From: Allostella vacuolata
GTDB lineage: Bacteria > Pseudomonadota > Alphaproteobacteria > ATCC43930 > Allostellaceae
Assembly: GCA_006739055.1 (NCBI GenBank)
Contig: AP019702.1
Location: 5,770,762 to 5,834,761 of the forward strand
Direction: 5' to 3'
DNA length: 64,000 bases
The notes under the pieces were generated by a model that did no database searches, had not been told where the DNA came from, and saw nothing but the letters and a program-made list of their open reading frames with translations. The position numbers were made by a program, and so were the translations under genes. Below, in pieces: positions 1-12,720 of this stretch (its first letter is position 1; the number at the start of each line of letters is the position of its first letter).

Positions 1-72
1 GCCGCGACCGAGACGGTGACCGATGCCGACATGGACGCGCTGGTGACGGCGCTCGAGGAGAGTCTGCGATGA
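1..72 (+). CDS. gcvPA: Glycine dehydrogenase subunit 1, C-terminal end (partial)
   Basis: Only the last 23 codons lie in the window, ending ...ALEESLR before TGA. Its stop overlaps the ATG of gcvPB in an ATGA arrangement, which implies translational coupling. The assignment to the alpha half of the two-subunit glycine decarboxylase P-protein rests on this position and on a C-terminal helix compatible with the family; the fragment has no diagnostic motif of its own. Confidence 0.6.
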   Translation, partial: AATETVTDADMDALVTALEESLR

Positions 73-1634
73 GCGACTGGAGCAAGGCCGTCTCCCGCTT
101 CCAGGCGGCGGGCCCCGGCAGCGAGACGACGAGCGGCAACCGCGGCCTGCAGATCGAGGAGCCGCTGATTTTCGAGCAGGGCGCCGACGGCCGCACCGGG
201 GTCGACCTTCCGGCACCGCCGGCCGCCGCCGACCGGCTGGGCGGGCTGGGGCGCAAGGGCGCGATCGGCCTGCCCGGCCTGTCCGAGCCGCAGGTGGTGC
301 GCCACTACACCCGGCTCAGCCAGAAGAACTTCGCGATCGACAGCGGGCTCTATCCGCTCGGCTCCTGCACGATGAAGCACAATCCGCGGCTGAACGAGCG
401 GATGGCCCGCCTGCCCGGCTTCGGCGACCTCCATCCGCTGCAGCCGGAGAGCACGATCCAGGGCGCGCTGGAGCTGATGGACCAGCTGGCGACCTGGCTG
501 AAGACCCTGACCGGCATGCCGGCGGTCGCCCTGTCGCCGGCGGCGGGCGCCCATGGCGAGCTGTGCGGGATCATGACGATCCGCGCCGCGCTGGAAGCGC
601 GCGGCGACATGCGCCAGCGCATCCTGGTGCCGGAATCGGCCCATGGCACCAACCCGGCGACGGCGGCGGCCTGTGGCTACGCGGTCGAATCCATTCCGGC
701 CAATGCCCGGGGCCGGGTCGACCTCGCCGCCCTGAAGGCCAAGCTCGACGGCGGCGTCGCCGCCATCATGCTGACCAACCCCAACACCTGCGGCCTGTTC
801 GAGAGCGAAATCGTCGAGATCGCCGAGGCAGTGCACAAGGCGGGTGCCTTCTTCTACTGCGACGGCGCGAACTTCAACGCCATCGTCGGGCGCGTGCGGC
901 CGGCCGACCTCGGCATCGACTGCATGCATATCAACCTGCACAAGACCTTCTCGACGCCCCATGGCGGCGGCGGGCCGGGCTCGGGCCCGGTGGTCCTGGC
1001 CGAGGCGCTGGCGCCCCACGCGCCGTTGCCCTGGGTCGTGCACGGCCCCGACGGCTTCCGGCTGGTGGAGCATGCGGACGGCGCGTCCGGCACCAGCGGG
1101 ACCATCGGCCGCCTCAAGGGCTTTCACGGCCAGATGGGCATGTTCGTGCGCGCGCTCGCCTACATGATGAGCCATGGCGGCGACGGGCTGCGGCAGGTGG
1201 CGAACGATGCGGTGCTGAACGCCAACTACCTGATGGCCGGGCTGAAGGACGTGCTGACGGCCTCGTTCGAGGGTCCGTGCATGCATGAGGCGCTGTTCGA
1301 CGATCGTTTCCTCAAGGATACCGGCGTTACCACGCTCGACTTCGCCAAGGCGATGATCGACGAGGGGTATCATCCGATGACGATGTACTTCCCCCTGGTG
1401 GTGCACGGCGCGCTGCTGATGGAGCCGACGGAGACCGAGAGCAAGGACAGCCTCGACCAGTTCATCGGCGTCATCCGGGCGCTCGCCGAGCGGACGCGCC
1501 AGCCGGGCGCGGCCGAATGGTTCCACGAGGCGCCGCGCTACACGCCGCGCCGCCGGCTCGACGAGACGGCGGCCGCGCGCAAGCCGATGCTGCGCTGGCG
1601 GCCGCCGGTGGCGACCGCAGAGGCGGCCGAGTGA
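69..1634 (+). CDS. gcvPB: Glycine dehydrogenase (decarboxylating) subunit 2
   Basis: PLP-dependent P-protein beta subunit of the glycine cleavage system, which decarboxylates glycine and passes the aminomethyl group to lipoyl-GcvH. The 521-residue product matches the long form of the family. The pyridoxal-phosphate lysine is K292 in NLHKTFSTPHGGGG, a hallmark of GcvPB. The N-terminal third contains SGLYPLGSCTMKHNP, also typical. The start codon overlaps the gcvPA stop (ATGA). The stop codon overlaps the ATG of the next gene, a secreted protein with no obvious glycine-cleavage role. Confidence 0.95.
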   Translation: MSDWSKAVSRFQAAGPGSETTSGNRGLQIEEPLIFEQGADGRTGVDLPAPPAAADRLGGLGRKGAIGLPGLSEPQVVRHYTRLSQKNFAIDSGLYPLGSCTMKHNPRLNERMARLPGFGDLHPLQPESTIQGALELMDQLATWLKTLTGMPAVALSPAAGAHGELCGIMTIRAALEARGDMRQRILVPESAHGTNPATAAACGYAVESIPANARGRVDLAALKAKLDGGVAAIMLTNPNTCGLFESEIVEIAEAVHKAGAFFYCDGANFNAIVGRVRPADLGIDCMHINLHKTFSTPHGGGGPGSGPVVLAEALAPHAPLPWVVHGPDGFRLVEHADGASGTSGTIGRLKGFHGQMGMFVRALAYMMSHGGDGLRQVANDAVLNANYLMAGLKDVLTASFEGPCMHEALFDDRFLKDTGVTTLDFAKAMIDEGYHPMTMYFPLVVHGALLMEPTETESKDSLDQFIGVIRALAERTRQPGAAEWFHEAPRYTPRRRLDETAAARKPMLRWRPPVATAEAAE

Positions 1635-2071
1635 TGGTCGCCCGGGGCCTCGTCATTGTCGCCCTGGCGGTCCTGGCTGCCATCGCGGGCGCGTTGCCCG
1701 CGATGGCCCAGGGCTTTCCGCCGCGCGTCTATCGCGATGCCCGGCTCAAGTCGGAATTCCATCTCCAGATCGCCATCGAGCGGGTGCGGGTGCCGAGCCC
1801 GACCCCCGGCATCTGCATCGTCAACGGCAAGATCGTCCGGGTCTTCCGCGGCAACGTCGCCCTCGACACGCCGATCGAGCTGGAACTCGACTGCAAGAAG
1901 GAGAGCGACGTCGTCCGCCCGGGCCAGACCCTGTGGACCGACGCCGACAAGCTGGCGGCCGGCCACTACCTGGAGGCCTTCGTGAACCGCGGTCCCTACG
2001 GCTTCCAGCATTCCTTGTGGCAGTTCGCGATCATCCCCGAAGCGACCGACCGGCCGACCATCGAGCCGTGA
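1634..2071 (+). CDS. Hypothetical secreted protein
   Basis: 145-residue protein starting at the ATG that overlaps the gcvPB stop. Residues 1-25 form a clear signal peptide (hydrophobic VIVALAVLAAIAGALPA, then MAQ|G). The mature part is a small mostly beta-type domain with two cysteines (in GICIVNGK and ELDCKKE) that could form a disulfide in the periplasm. No family recognised. Its stop overlaps a GTG start, so it is probably translated together with the next secreted protein. An upstream in-frame GTG would put the signal peptide internally and was rejected. Confidence 0.7.
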   Translation: MVARGLVIVALAVLAAIAGALPAMAQGFPPRVYRDARLKSEFHLQIAIERVRVPSPTPGICIVNGKIVRVFRGNVALDTPIELELDCKKESDVVRPGQTLWTDADKLAAGHYLEAFVNRGPYGFQHSLWQFAIIPEATDRPTIEP

Positions 2072-2730
2072 TCGGCCGGCGCCTACTCGCGCCGTTGCTG
2101 GCGGCGCTTTGCTGGGCGCTGCCGGTCGCGGGCGATGAACTGGTGCTGCCGCGCGAGCGTCGGGCGACGGTGTTGCGGGCGATCGACGAGGCCTGCCCGG
2201 ACTGCCGTCGGACCGGCTTCGTGCTGTGCGGCGGGCCGAAGGTCGCCAGCGGCCCCGCCTTCGCCGCTACGGCGTTGCAGGGCAGCCCGCGTCGGGGCTA
2301 CCTGGTCGGGTTCGTGATGACCGCCGCCGAGTTTCGCAACGTCGTCCGCGGCACCCGCCTGACGCCGCTGACCGAGGGCCTGGAGCGCCGCTTCGCCCGT
2401 GCCCGGCTGGTGGTGCTGGAGGACCGCTTCGCCCGCGCCCGCCTGCCCGAGCAGGCGCCCCGGGTGCGGGTCGACCTGCCGTCCACGCTCCATGCCTGCG
2501 TCGCCGACCCGGCCAGGCCGTGGGGTACCGGCGGCGCCTGCAGGACCGGATGCTGCGAGAAGGCGCTTGGCAGACCGGCGGTGACGCTGACCTGGTTCGA
2601 TCTGGCGGCCGGCGAGGAGATCCGTTTCGAGTTCCGTCACGGCGCGGGGGAATCGCGCCTGGTGCGAACGGCCGGGGGGCGGCGCGTTGCCTATTCCTGC
2701 GCGACGGACCGGCGCTACGGTCTCGACTGA
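2068..2730 (+). CDS. Hypothetical secreted cysteine-rich protein
   Basis: 220-residue product using the GTG that overlaps the preceding TGA (GTGA). This start places a signal peptide (LLAPLLAALCWALPVAG) exactly at the N-terminus. The mature protein has cysteines in pairs or clusters: CPDC and FVLC near residues 45-58, then HAC, GGACRTGCC and SCATD in the second half, suggesting several periplasmic disulfides. No known family recognised. It converges on the antiporter gene, and the last 16 bp overlap its 3' end on the other strand. Function unknown; the pairing with the upstream secreted protein suggests a shared role. Confidence 0.65.
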   Translation: MIGRRLLAPLLAALCWALPVAGDELVLPRERRATVLRAIDEACPDCRRTGFVLCGGPKVASGPAFAATALQGSPRRGYLVGFVMTAAEFRNVVRGTRLTPLTEGLERRFARARLVVLEDRFARARLPEQAPRVRVDLPSTLHACVADPARPWGTGGACRTGCCEKALGRPAVTLTWFDLAAGEEIRFEFRHGAGESRLVRTAGGRRVAYSCATDRRYGLD

Positions 2731-4544
2731 CGGCCGCGGCGCCCGGCGGTGGCGAGCCGGCGCCGGGCTCCTTGCAGCAGGCGGCCGAAACGGCGGCCGA
2801 GCCGGGCCGCGGGCGAGCGGGTCGCCTCCGGGTCGAGCCGCAGGCCAAGCCGCTCGATCCGCCCCTGGCCGGTTTCCCGCACCACCAGCTCGGCTGCTCC
2901 CAGCGGCACCGCGTCGCCCGCCACCGCCTCGCGCCCGAGCCGCCTTGCGACGTAGTCCTGTGCCGTCAGGCCGCGGACCTCGACGCCGGCCGGCAGGCCG
3001 TAGAAGTCGACGATCGCGCCGATGGTCGCCCCCGGGTCAATGGGGAAGTCGCCGAGCACGAAGCCTGCCTCCCGGTGGATCGGCCGGACGCGGGCGGCGA
3101 ACAGCCGGTCGAGCCGGAACAGGGTCTCCGTGCGGCCGAGCGCCAGGACCAGATCGTCGGGTGCGATCGGTTCGCCCGCGTCTGGGCGCAGCACCCGGTC
3201 GTTGCGCAGCACCGTCACGACGGACGTCTCCGGCGGCAGGTGCAGTTCGAGGGGGGCAAGGCCGACCGCAGGGCTGCCGGCGGCGACGCGGTAGCCGACC
3301 AGTTCGCGCGACTGCCGGTGCAGGGGATCGAGGTCGAGGCGGTCGTCGCTGCCCGTCTCCGGCGGTACCTCGACGCCGGTCACCCGGGCGGCGACCGGCA
3401 GGGTCCAGCCCTGCAGGACGAGCGAGAAGATGACGACGACGAACGCGATCGAGAAGATGGCGTGGGCCTGGGGCACGCCATGCAGCAGCGGGATCATCGC
3501 CAGGTAGATCGGCACCGCCCCGCGCAGGCCGACCCAGGCGATGAACAGTTTCTCCGCCGGCAGGAAGCGGAAGGGCCAGAGGCTGATCCACACCGCGACC
3601 GGCCGGCCGACCAGCAGCAGGGCGGCCGCGACCGCCACCGACGGCCAGACATAGGGCAGCAGGGTCGAGGGGGTGACGAACAGCCCCAGCATGACGAAGA
3701 GCGCGATCTGGCTGAGCCAGCCGAGCGCGTCGGAGAAGCGCACGATCAGCTGGTTGCCGCGATGGCGCCGGTTGCCCAGCACATAGCCGACCAGGAACAC
3801 CGCCAGGAAGCCGCTGGCATGGATCACCAGCGCCAGGCCGAAGATGAACACCGCGCCCGCCACGGCCAGGATCGGGTAGAGCCCGGCGGCCAGCTGCAGG
3901 CGGTTGACCAGCCAGACCAGCGCCAGCCCTCCCAGCCAGCCGATCAGCGCGCCCATGCCCATTTCCCACAGGAAGCTCAGCAACAGGGTCGCGTCGGGGT
4001 AGGGGATGTCGTTGTCGATCAGGGTCGTGGCGCCGAGCACGAGGAAGATCGCCATCGGGTCGTTGATGCCGGATTCGACCTCCAGCGTCGCGCCGACGCG
4101 GCGGTTGATGTCGAGCCCGCGCAGGTGCATCAGCATGAACACGGCCGCGGCATCGGTCGAAGCGACGACGGCCGCCGCGAGGAACGATTCGAGCGGCGAG
4201 AAATCGATCGCATAGGACACCGCGACGGCGGTAATGCCGGTCGTGAACACGACCCCGACCGTGGCCAGCGCGGTCGCGGGCGCGATCGCCAGGCGCATGC
4301 TGTCGCGCGAGGTGCGCAGGCCGCCGTCGAACAGGATGACGGCGAGCGCGATGCTGCCGAAGAGATAGGCCGCGGTCGGGTCCGAGAACTGGACGCCTCC
4401 AGGCCCCTCGTCGCCGAGCAGCATGCCCACGCCCAGGAAGACGAGCAGGATCGGCGCGCCGAAGCGCGACGACAGGCGCCCGGCCAGGATACTCAGGATG
4501 ACGATCAGGGCGCCGGCGAAAATGGCTTGGTGGATGAGTTCCAT
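2715..4544 (-). CDS. Potassium/proton antiporter, NhaP2/CvrA type
   Basis: Inner-membrane CPA1 antiporter of 609 residues. About 390 residues of transmembrane segments carry the conserved core (SSRFGAPILLVFLGVGMLLG near the N-terminus, ASTDAAAVFMLM in the exchange site). They are followed by a cytosolic RCK_C/TrkA-C-like domain (around NDRVLRPDAGEPIAPDDLVLA) and a CorC/HlyC-like C-terminal domain, the three-part architecture of NhaP2/CvrA. The start is ATG at 4544 (MELIHQAIF); the longer upstream reading frame is the antisense of rnhB. The exact cation cannot be told from sequence; K+ efflux under high K+ is the family norm. Confidence 0.88.
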   Translation of the reverse strand: MELIHQAIFAGALIVILSILAGRLSSRFGAPILLVFLGVGMLLGDEGPGGVQFSDPTAAYLFGSIALAVILFDGGLRTSRDSMRLAIAPATALATVGVVFTTGITAVAVSYAIDFSPLESFLAAAVVASTDAAAVFMLMHLRGLDINRRVGATLEVESGINDPMAIFLVLGATTLIDNDIPYPDATLLLSFLWEMGMGALIGWLGGLALVWLVNRLQLAAGLYPILAVAGAVFIFGLALVIHASGFLAVFLVGYVLGNRRHRGNQLIVRFSDALGWLSQIALFVMLGLFVTPSTLLPYVWPSVAVAAALLLVGRPVAVWISLWPFRFLPAEKLFIAWVGLRGAVPIYLAMIPLLHGVPQAHAIFSIAFVVVIFSLVLQGWTLPVAARVTGVEVPPETGSDDRLDLDPLHRQSRELVGYRVAAGSPAVGLAPLELHLPPETSVVTVLRNDRVLRPDAGEPIAPDDLVLALGRTETLFRLDRLFAARVRPIHREAGFVLGDFPIDPGATIGAIVDFYGLPAGVEVRGLTAQDYVARRLGREAVAGDAVPLGAAELVVRETGQGRIERLGLRLDPEATRSPAARLGRRFGRLLQGARRRLATAGRRGRQSRP

Positions 4545-5161
4545 GGGTCCCCGCGGTCGCCTTTCTAATGCTATCAGCTTGTGTCGAATCGGCGGCAAGC
4601 GGTCAGGAAGCAGGGACGGGATGCCGGATTTTCGTCTGGAGGCGGACCTGGGCGGGATCGTCTGCGGCATCGACGAGGTCGGGCGCGGCCCGTGGGCCGG
4701 GCCGGTCGTGGCCGCCGCCGTCATCATCGACCCGGATCGCCTGCCGGATGCGCTGCGGGCGGCCATCGACGACAGCAAGAAGGTGCCGGCGGCGCGCCGG
4801 GCCGAACTCGCCCGGGCCATTCGCCAGCATGCCCTGGTCGGCGTGGGCGCGGCCAGCGCGCGTGAGATCGATCGCGACAACGTGCTGCGCGCGACCTTCA
4901 CCGCCATGACGCGCGCGCTGGGGCGGCTGCCGATCCGGCCCGACGCGGTGCTGGTCGACGGCAACCGGGCGCCGCCGCTCGGCTGCCGGGTGGTGACGGT
5001 GGTCGGCGGCGACGGGCTCTGCCTGTCGATCGCCGCAGCCTCGATCGTGGCCAAGGTGCTGCGCGACGCGATGATGGCCAAGCTCGCCCTGCGCCACCCC
5101 GGCTATGGCTGGGAAACCAACGTCGGATACGGCACCACGGCGCACCGCGAGGGCCTGTCCC

Positions 5162-6381
<1,220 letters not shown>

Positions 6382-6485
6382 GCGTCGCGGGCCGGGTGTC
6401 CGCCCGTGCCACCGTCGCGCTTGACGCGGGGCGCCGATCCGTGGTGTTCGGCGCCCATCCTTCCGCCTCCCCCTGCAGGTGAGCC

Positions 6486-8105
<1,620 letters not shown>

Positions 8106-8118
8106 GGGGACGCGGCCG

Positions 8119-8358
8119 GTGATCGACCCCGCCGAGGCGCGCTTGAGCAAGCACTCGGTGGTGATCGCCGGCCATCGCACCAGCATCTCGCTGGAGGCGG
8201 CATTCTGGGACGCGTTGCGGGCGATCGCGGCGGCCGACGGCCGCTCGATCGCCTCGCTGATCGCCGATATCGACCGGCGCCGGACGGGCAACCTGTCCGG
8301 CGCCATCCGCGTCTTCGTCCTGCGGCGGGTGGCGCGCGGCGGCTTGCCGGGGGGATAG
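8119..8358 (+). CDS. Ribbon-helix-helix domain protein
   Basis: 79-residue protein from GTG 8119, preceded by GAGGGGA at good distance. The pattern TSISLEAAFWDALRAIAAADGRSIASLIADID ... NLSGAIRVFVL matches the short alphaproteobacterial RHH_4-type family: a strand-helix-helix DNA-binding fold that usually acts as a dimer. It sits 13 bp after the fumarase stop and is likely cotranscribed. Targets unknown. Confidence 0.8.
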   Translation: MIDPAEARLSKHSVVIAGHRTSISLEAAFWDALRAIAAADGRSIASLIADIDRRRTGNLSGAIRVFVLRRVARGGLPGG

Positions 8359-8403
8359 CCGGCCCTACTGCAGGCGGCCCTACCGCAGCCGGCCCTACTG
8401 CAG
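8359..8403. repeat. Three tandem copies of a 15-bp unit
   Basis: CCGGCCCTACTGCAG is present at 8359-8373, with two differences at 8374-8388, and exactly again at 8389-8403. The array fills the gap between two convergent genes. Its last copy supplies the final codons (Leu-Gln-stop) of the leftward gene, so slippage here would alternate that protein's tail. Confidence 0.85.
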
Positions 8404-9291
8404 CCGGGCCGGGTCGATGCGGAAGAGCAGGGGGTAGAAGGTCGTCCAGGCGAGCCAGCGGCGCGAGCCGGCTTCGGACACCGACCACAGCCCGCCTGCC
8501 GCGTCGAAGCCGATATCCTCGATGCCGATCACGGTGGCGTGGGTCGCCAGGACCCGCCCGTCGACCGCGTCGAGCCGCAGCAACTCGCCGATCCGGCTCG
8601 ACGAGCGGGTGATCCACAAGGCGCCGGCCTGGTCGAATGCCGCCCCTTGGGCGCGGGACGGGATCGCGAAGCTGCGGCCGGCCTGGCTCTCGTCCAGGGC
8701 AACGGCCTCCTCCAGATCGGCTTCCGGGATGGCGACCATGCGGCCGTCGCCGTCGGGATTCCAGCTTCCGATCCAGACTGCGCCGCCATGGCGGGTCATG
8801 AAGGACCCGCGCAGCGGTGGCGCCAGCGGCCAGCTCCGCTCCGGCTCGACCACCCCGCCCGCGGCCAGCGCGCGCTTCAGGTCGAAGCGGCCGAGGAGGC
8901 GGGTGTCGGCGACGTACAGGTGCCCGTCCGTGCCGCCGGCAATGCCGCCGGCATGGGCGAAGGCCTGCGGCAGGTCGAACTGTCCGCGGACCGTGCCGGT
9001 GGCGGGGTCGATCGCCCAGATGCGGGCGGGGCCGCCGCCCACCTTGGGGTCGGTGCTGCGGTAGGCGCTGACCAGCACCATGCCCTCGGCCAGGGTGACG
9101 CCCTGGGGCACGTAGCCCTCGTCCAGCCCGGGCGCCCAGAAGCGGCGATCCACGGCGCCTTCGTTGGGGATCGGCCCGGGCTGCCGGTCGGTGTAGGTGG
9201 GAGCCGTCCCGCCGATCGTCTGCGCCGCCGCGGCGGGCGCGGATGCGGCCAGCAGCACCAATGCTGCCAGGAACAAGGATCGGCGGGCCAT
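8395..9291 (-). CDS. Secreted SMP-30/strictosidine-synthase-like beta-propeller protein
   Basis: 298 residues with a signal peptide (LFLAALVLLAASAPAAAAQ) after a strong ribosome site (GGGAGGAG before ATG 9291). The mature protein has repeated propeller strands such as VPQGVTLAEGMVLVSAY, GHLYVADTRLLGRFDL, GAVWIGSWNPDGDGRM and GALWITRSSSR, resembling SMP-30/gluconolactonase-like or strictosidine-synthase-like six-bladed propellers. The enzyme reaction is not determined. It is the last gene of the leftward acyl-CoA operon, 14 bp after the MaoC gene, so it may process a related compound in the periplasm (inference). Confidence 0.65.
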   Translation of the reverse strand: MARRSLFLAALVLLAASAPAAAAQTIGGTAPTYTDRQPGPIPNEGAVDRRFWAPGLDEGYVPQGVTLAEGMVLVSAYRSTDPKVGGGPARIWAIDPATGTVRGQFDLPQAFAHAGGIAGGTDGHLYVADTRLLGRFDLKRALAAGGVVEPERSWPLAPPLRGSFMTRHGGAVWIGSWNPDGDGRMVAIPEADLEEAVALDESQAGRSFAIPSRAQGAAFDQAGALWITRSSSRIGELLRLDAVDGRVLATHATVIGIEDIGFDAAGGLWSVSEAGSRRWLAWTTFYPLLFRIDPARLQ

Positions 9292-9305
9292 GGGCTCCTC
9301 CCGTG

Positions 9306-10163
9306 TCAGGCGATCACCGCCCGGCCATTGTTGAGGACGACCGAATCGCGCTCCAGCACGCGGGCGCGGAACGACACGGTGTCGCCCGTCCGCCACATCT
9401 CCGTCCGCACCGTCTCGCCCGGGAAGACGGGGGCGGAGAAGCGCAGGTCGAAGGCCCGGAGCCGCGCCGGGTCCATCTCGCAGAACGTCTTCAGCACGGC
9501 GTGGGCGGCCACGCCATAGGTCGCCAGACCGTGCAGGATCGGCTGCGGATAGCCGGCCGCGCGGGCGACCGCCGGGTCGGCGTGCAGCGGGTTGTCGTCC
9601 CCCGACAGGCGATAGATCAATGCCGCCTGTGGCAGCGTGGCGATGTCGCAGTGGCACTCGGGCGGCGTCTCGGGCAGCCGATGCGGCGCCGGCGCGGCGA
9701 CCTTCGGGCCGCCGAAGCCGCCGTCGGCGCGACAGAAGGTGGTGTGGTCGATGGTCGCGAGCAGGGTCCCGGTGGCGGCGTCCGTCACGCCGCGCTGCTG
9801 GATCACCAGCGCGCCGCGCCCTTCGCCCTTGTCGATGACGTGGGTGATCCGGGTGCGGCCGATGACGGTCCCCTCGGCCGGGATCGGCGCGTGCAGGGTG
9901 AGCCGCTGCTCGCCATGGACGACGCGCACCCAGTCGATCCCGCAGTCGGGCTCGCGCATCCAGAAGCCGGGATAGCCGAGCACGACTGCCATGGTCGGGA
10001 AGGCCTTCAGCCCGTCCTCGTAGACGAACTGCAGCTGTGCCGGGTCGACCGGGTCGGCGCCCAGGCCGAGGCCGAGCGCGTAGAGAATCGAGTCCTGCCG
10101 CGTGTAGGTGTGGCGCCGCTCCGGGAAGGGGCGGGCCATCAGCCGGTCATGGTCGATCGCCAT
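9306..10163 (-). CDS. MaoC-type (R)-specific enoyl-CoA hydratase (hydratase 2)
   Basis: Double hot-dog hydratase of 285 residues that adds water to trans-2-enoyl-CoA giving (3R)-hydroxyacyl-CoA. The hydratase-2 signature YRLSGDDNPLHADP has catalytic D189 and H194, and the size equals the hydratase domain of peroxisomal MFE2. It follows the MFE2-type dehydrogenase gene by 12 bp, so the two separate genes recreate the MFE2 enzyme pair. Substrate likely a bulky or branched acyl-CoA (inference from the neighbours). Confidence 0.9.
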   Translation of the reverse strand: MAIDHDRLMARPFPERRHTYTRQDSILYALGLGLGADPVDPAQLQFVYEDGLKAFPTMAVVLGYPGFWMREPDCGIDWVRVVHGEQRLTLHAPIPAEGTVIGRTRITHVIDKGEGRGALVIQQRGVTDAATGTLLATIDHTTFCRADGGFGGPKVAAPAPHRLPETPPECHCDIATLPQAALIYRLSGDDNPLHADPAVARAAGYPQPILHGLATYGVAAHAVLKTFCEMDPARLRAFDLRFSAPVFPGETVRTEMWRTGDTVSFRARVLERDSVVLNNGRAVIA

Positions 10164-10175
10164 CGGAGCCTCCCT

Positions 10176-11087
<912 letters not shown>

Positions 11088-11125
11088 GGTCCTGTTCCCT
11101 CCCCCGGGGCCTTGTGCCGGCCTGT

Positions 11126-12283
11126 TCAGAGCGTCGCTTCGGTGCCGAAGATGCTGGTCACCTGGCTCGACAGCACCCCACCATTGCCATGGACGATCGC
11201 CGTCTCGGCGTCCTTCACCTGCCGGTCGCCGGCTTCGCCGCGCAGCTGGCGGACGGCCTCGACCAGGATGAAGGTGCCGTACATCCCGGGATGGACGCAG
11301 GACAGGCCGCCGCCGTTGGTGTTGACCGGCAGCGTGCCGCCGGGCGCGATGCGGCCGGCCTCGACGAAGCGCCCGCCCTCGCCCTTCGGGCAGAAGCCGA
11401 GATCCTCGAGGAACAGGATCGTGTTGATGGTGAAGGCGTCGTACAGCTCCAGCACGTCGATGTCGGCCGGCTCCATGCCGGCCATTTCGAAGGCGCGCGG
11501 GCCGGATTCGGATGCGGCCGTCACCGTCAGGTCGGGCATCTGCATGATCGAGCGGTGCCAGTGGGCCATGCCGCCGCCCAGGAAATAGACCGGCTTCCTG
11601 GGAAAATCCTTGGCCCGGTCGCGGGAGACGATGACCAGGGCGCCCGCCCCGTCGGTCACCAGGCAGCAGTCGAAGAGGCCGAACGGGTCGCACACGCGCC
11701 GCGCATTGAGCACGTCCTCGATCGACAGGGGCCCGTGCATGTAGGCCTCGGGGTTGAGGTTGGCCCAGCCGCGGGCCGCCACGGCCACTTCCGCCATCTG
11801 GGCGAGGGTGGTGCCGTACTGGTGCATGTGGCGCGAGGCCGCGAGCGCATAGGCGGTGATCGGGAAGCGCGGCTTGTAGGGCTGCTCGTAGGGATTGAAC
11901 TCGGCCGCCGACGAAACCAGCCGCCCGGAGGCGCTCTTCTGGTTGGAGCCATAGACGACAAGCGCCGTCGAGCACAGGCCGGCGCGGATCGCCATCGTCG
12001 CCTGCAGGATATGGGCGACGTTGGACGAGCCGCCGATCATGCTGCCGTCCGAGTAGCGCGGCTTGATGCCGAGATATTCCGAGATGGTGACGGACGGCAT
12101 GCCGTGCACGGCCGACACGCCGAAGACGCCGTCGATGTCGCCCATCTTCAGCCCGGCGTCGGTGACCGCGTTCCAGGCGGCGGCCCCGATCAGCTCCATG
12201 GCGGTGCGCCCCGGCGCCTCGCCGCAGCCGGCCAGGCCCACGCCGACGACGGCGCTGGCGCCGCGCAATTCATGATGCGTCAT
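11126..12283 (-). CDS. Thiolase-superfamily protein, SCP-x/lipid-transfer type
   Basis: 385 residues with thiolase-fold C-terminal motifs (NTNGGGLSCVHPGMYG with the conserved His, and IVHGNGGVLSSQ). The segment that should carry the nucleophilic cysteine reads GSMIGGSSNVAH around residue 86, so the usual catalytic Cys is not evident. This state is known in Ltp2-like retro-aldolases of steroid side-chain degradation, which work as complexes with DUF35 proteins; a DUF35 gene lies 5 bp upstream. Either C-C cleavage by retro-aldol chemistry or atypical thiolysis is possible. Confidence 0.8.
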   Translation of the reverse strand: MTHHELRGASAVVGVGLAGCGEAPGRTAMELIGAAAWNAVTDAGLKMGDIDGVFGVSAVHGMPSVTISEYLGIKPRYSDGSMIGGSSNVAHILQATMAIRAGLCSTALVVYGSNQKSASGRLVSSAAEFNPYEQPYKPRFPITAYALAASRHMHQYGTTLAQMAEVAVAARGWANLNPEAYMHGPLSIEDVLNARRVCDPFGLFDCCLVTDGAGALVIVSRDRAKDFPRKPVYFLGGGMAHWHRSIMQMPDLTVTAASESGPRAFEMAGMEPADIDVLELYDAFTINTILFLEDLGFCPKGEGGRFVEAGRIAPGGTLPVNTNGGGLSCVHPGMYGTFILVEAVRQLRGEAGDRQVKDAETAIVHGNGGVLSSQVTSIFGTEATL

Positions 12284-12288
12284 CGCCG

Positions 12289-12672
12289 TCACTCCTGCAC
12301 CAGGTCGAACACGACGTGCGGCACCTCGCCGCCGACGATCCGGGCCTTCACCCGGGCGCCGATCGGCACCTCGGTCGGGCCCACGCCTTCTACGCGGGTC
12401 AGCAGCCGCACCCCTTCGGCCAGGTCGACCAGCGACACGTTGTGGTCGCCGCCCTTGTCCGGGCGATTGCGCACGGCACTCGTCGCATAGACCACGCCAT
12501 GGCCCGATGCCTCGACCCGCTCCAGGTTGGCCGAGCCGCAATGCTTGCAGAAGACCCGTGGCGGAAAGCTGGACTGGCCGCAATCCGCGCAGGTCTGCAC
12601 GGTGAAGCGCCCGGCCAGGAGCTCTTCGCGGTAGAGGGCGTCGGGCCCTGGCCCGCGGTCTTCTAAGGTCAT
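12289..12672 (-). CDS. Zn-ribbon/OB-fold (DUF35) partner of the thiolase-like protein
   Basis: 127 residues. The N-terminal rubredoxin-like zinc ribbon uses CADC...FCKHC (residues 33-48) and is followed by an OB fold (GHGVVYATSAVRNRP ... GARVKARIVGG). This two-domain layout defines the DUF35 subunit that binds acyl-CoA and activates thiolase-like enzymes. First gene of the leftward operon; its start faces the acyl-CoA dehydrogenase gene across an 89-bp control region. Confidence 0.9.
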   Translation of the reverse strand: MTLEDRGPGPDALYREELLAGRFTVQTCADCGQSSFPPRVFCKHCGSANLERVEASGHGVVYATSAVRNRPDKGGDHNVSLVDLAEGVRLLTRVEGVGPTEVPIGARVKARIVGGEVPHVVFDLVQE

Positions 12673-12720
12673 TCGGTGTCTCCCGGGAGATTGCGCTCAG
12701 GCGGTGGGGGCGGGCATGAT

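Noticed and set aside
2226..4568. 780-codon open frame on the plus strand
   Set aside because: Antisense to the K+/H+ antiporter, whose motifs are clear; long open antisense frames are expected at this GC content.
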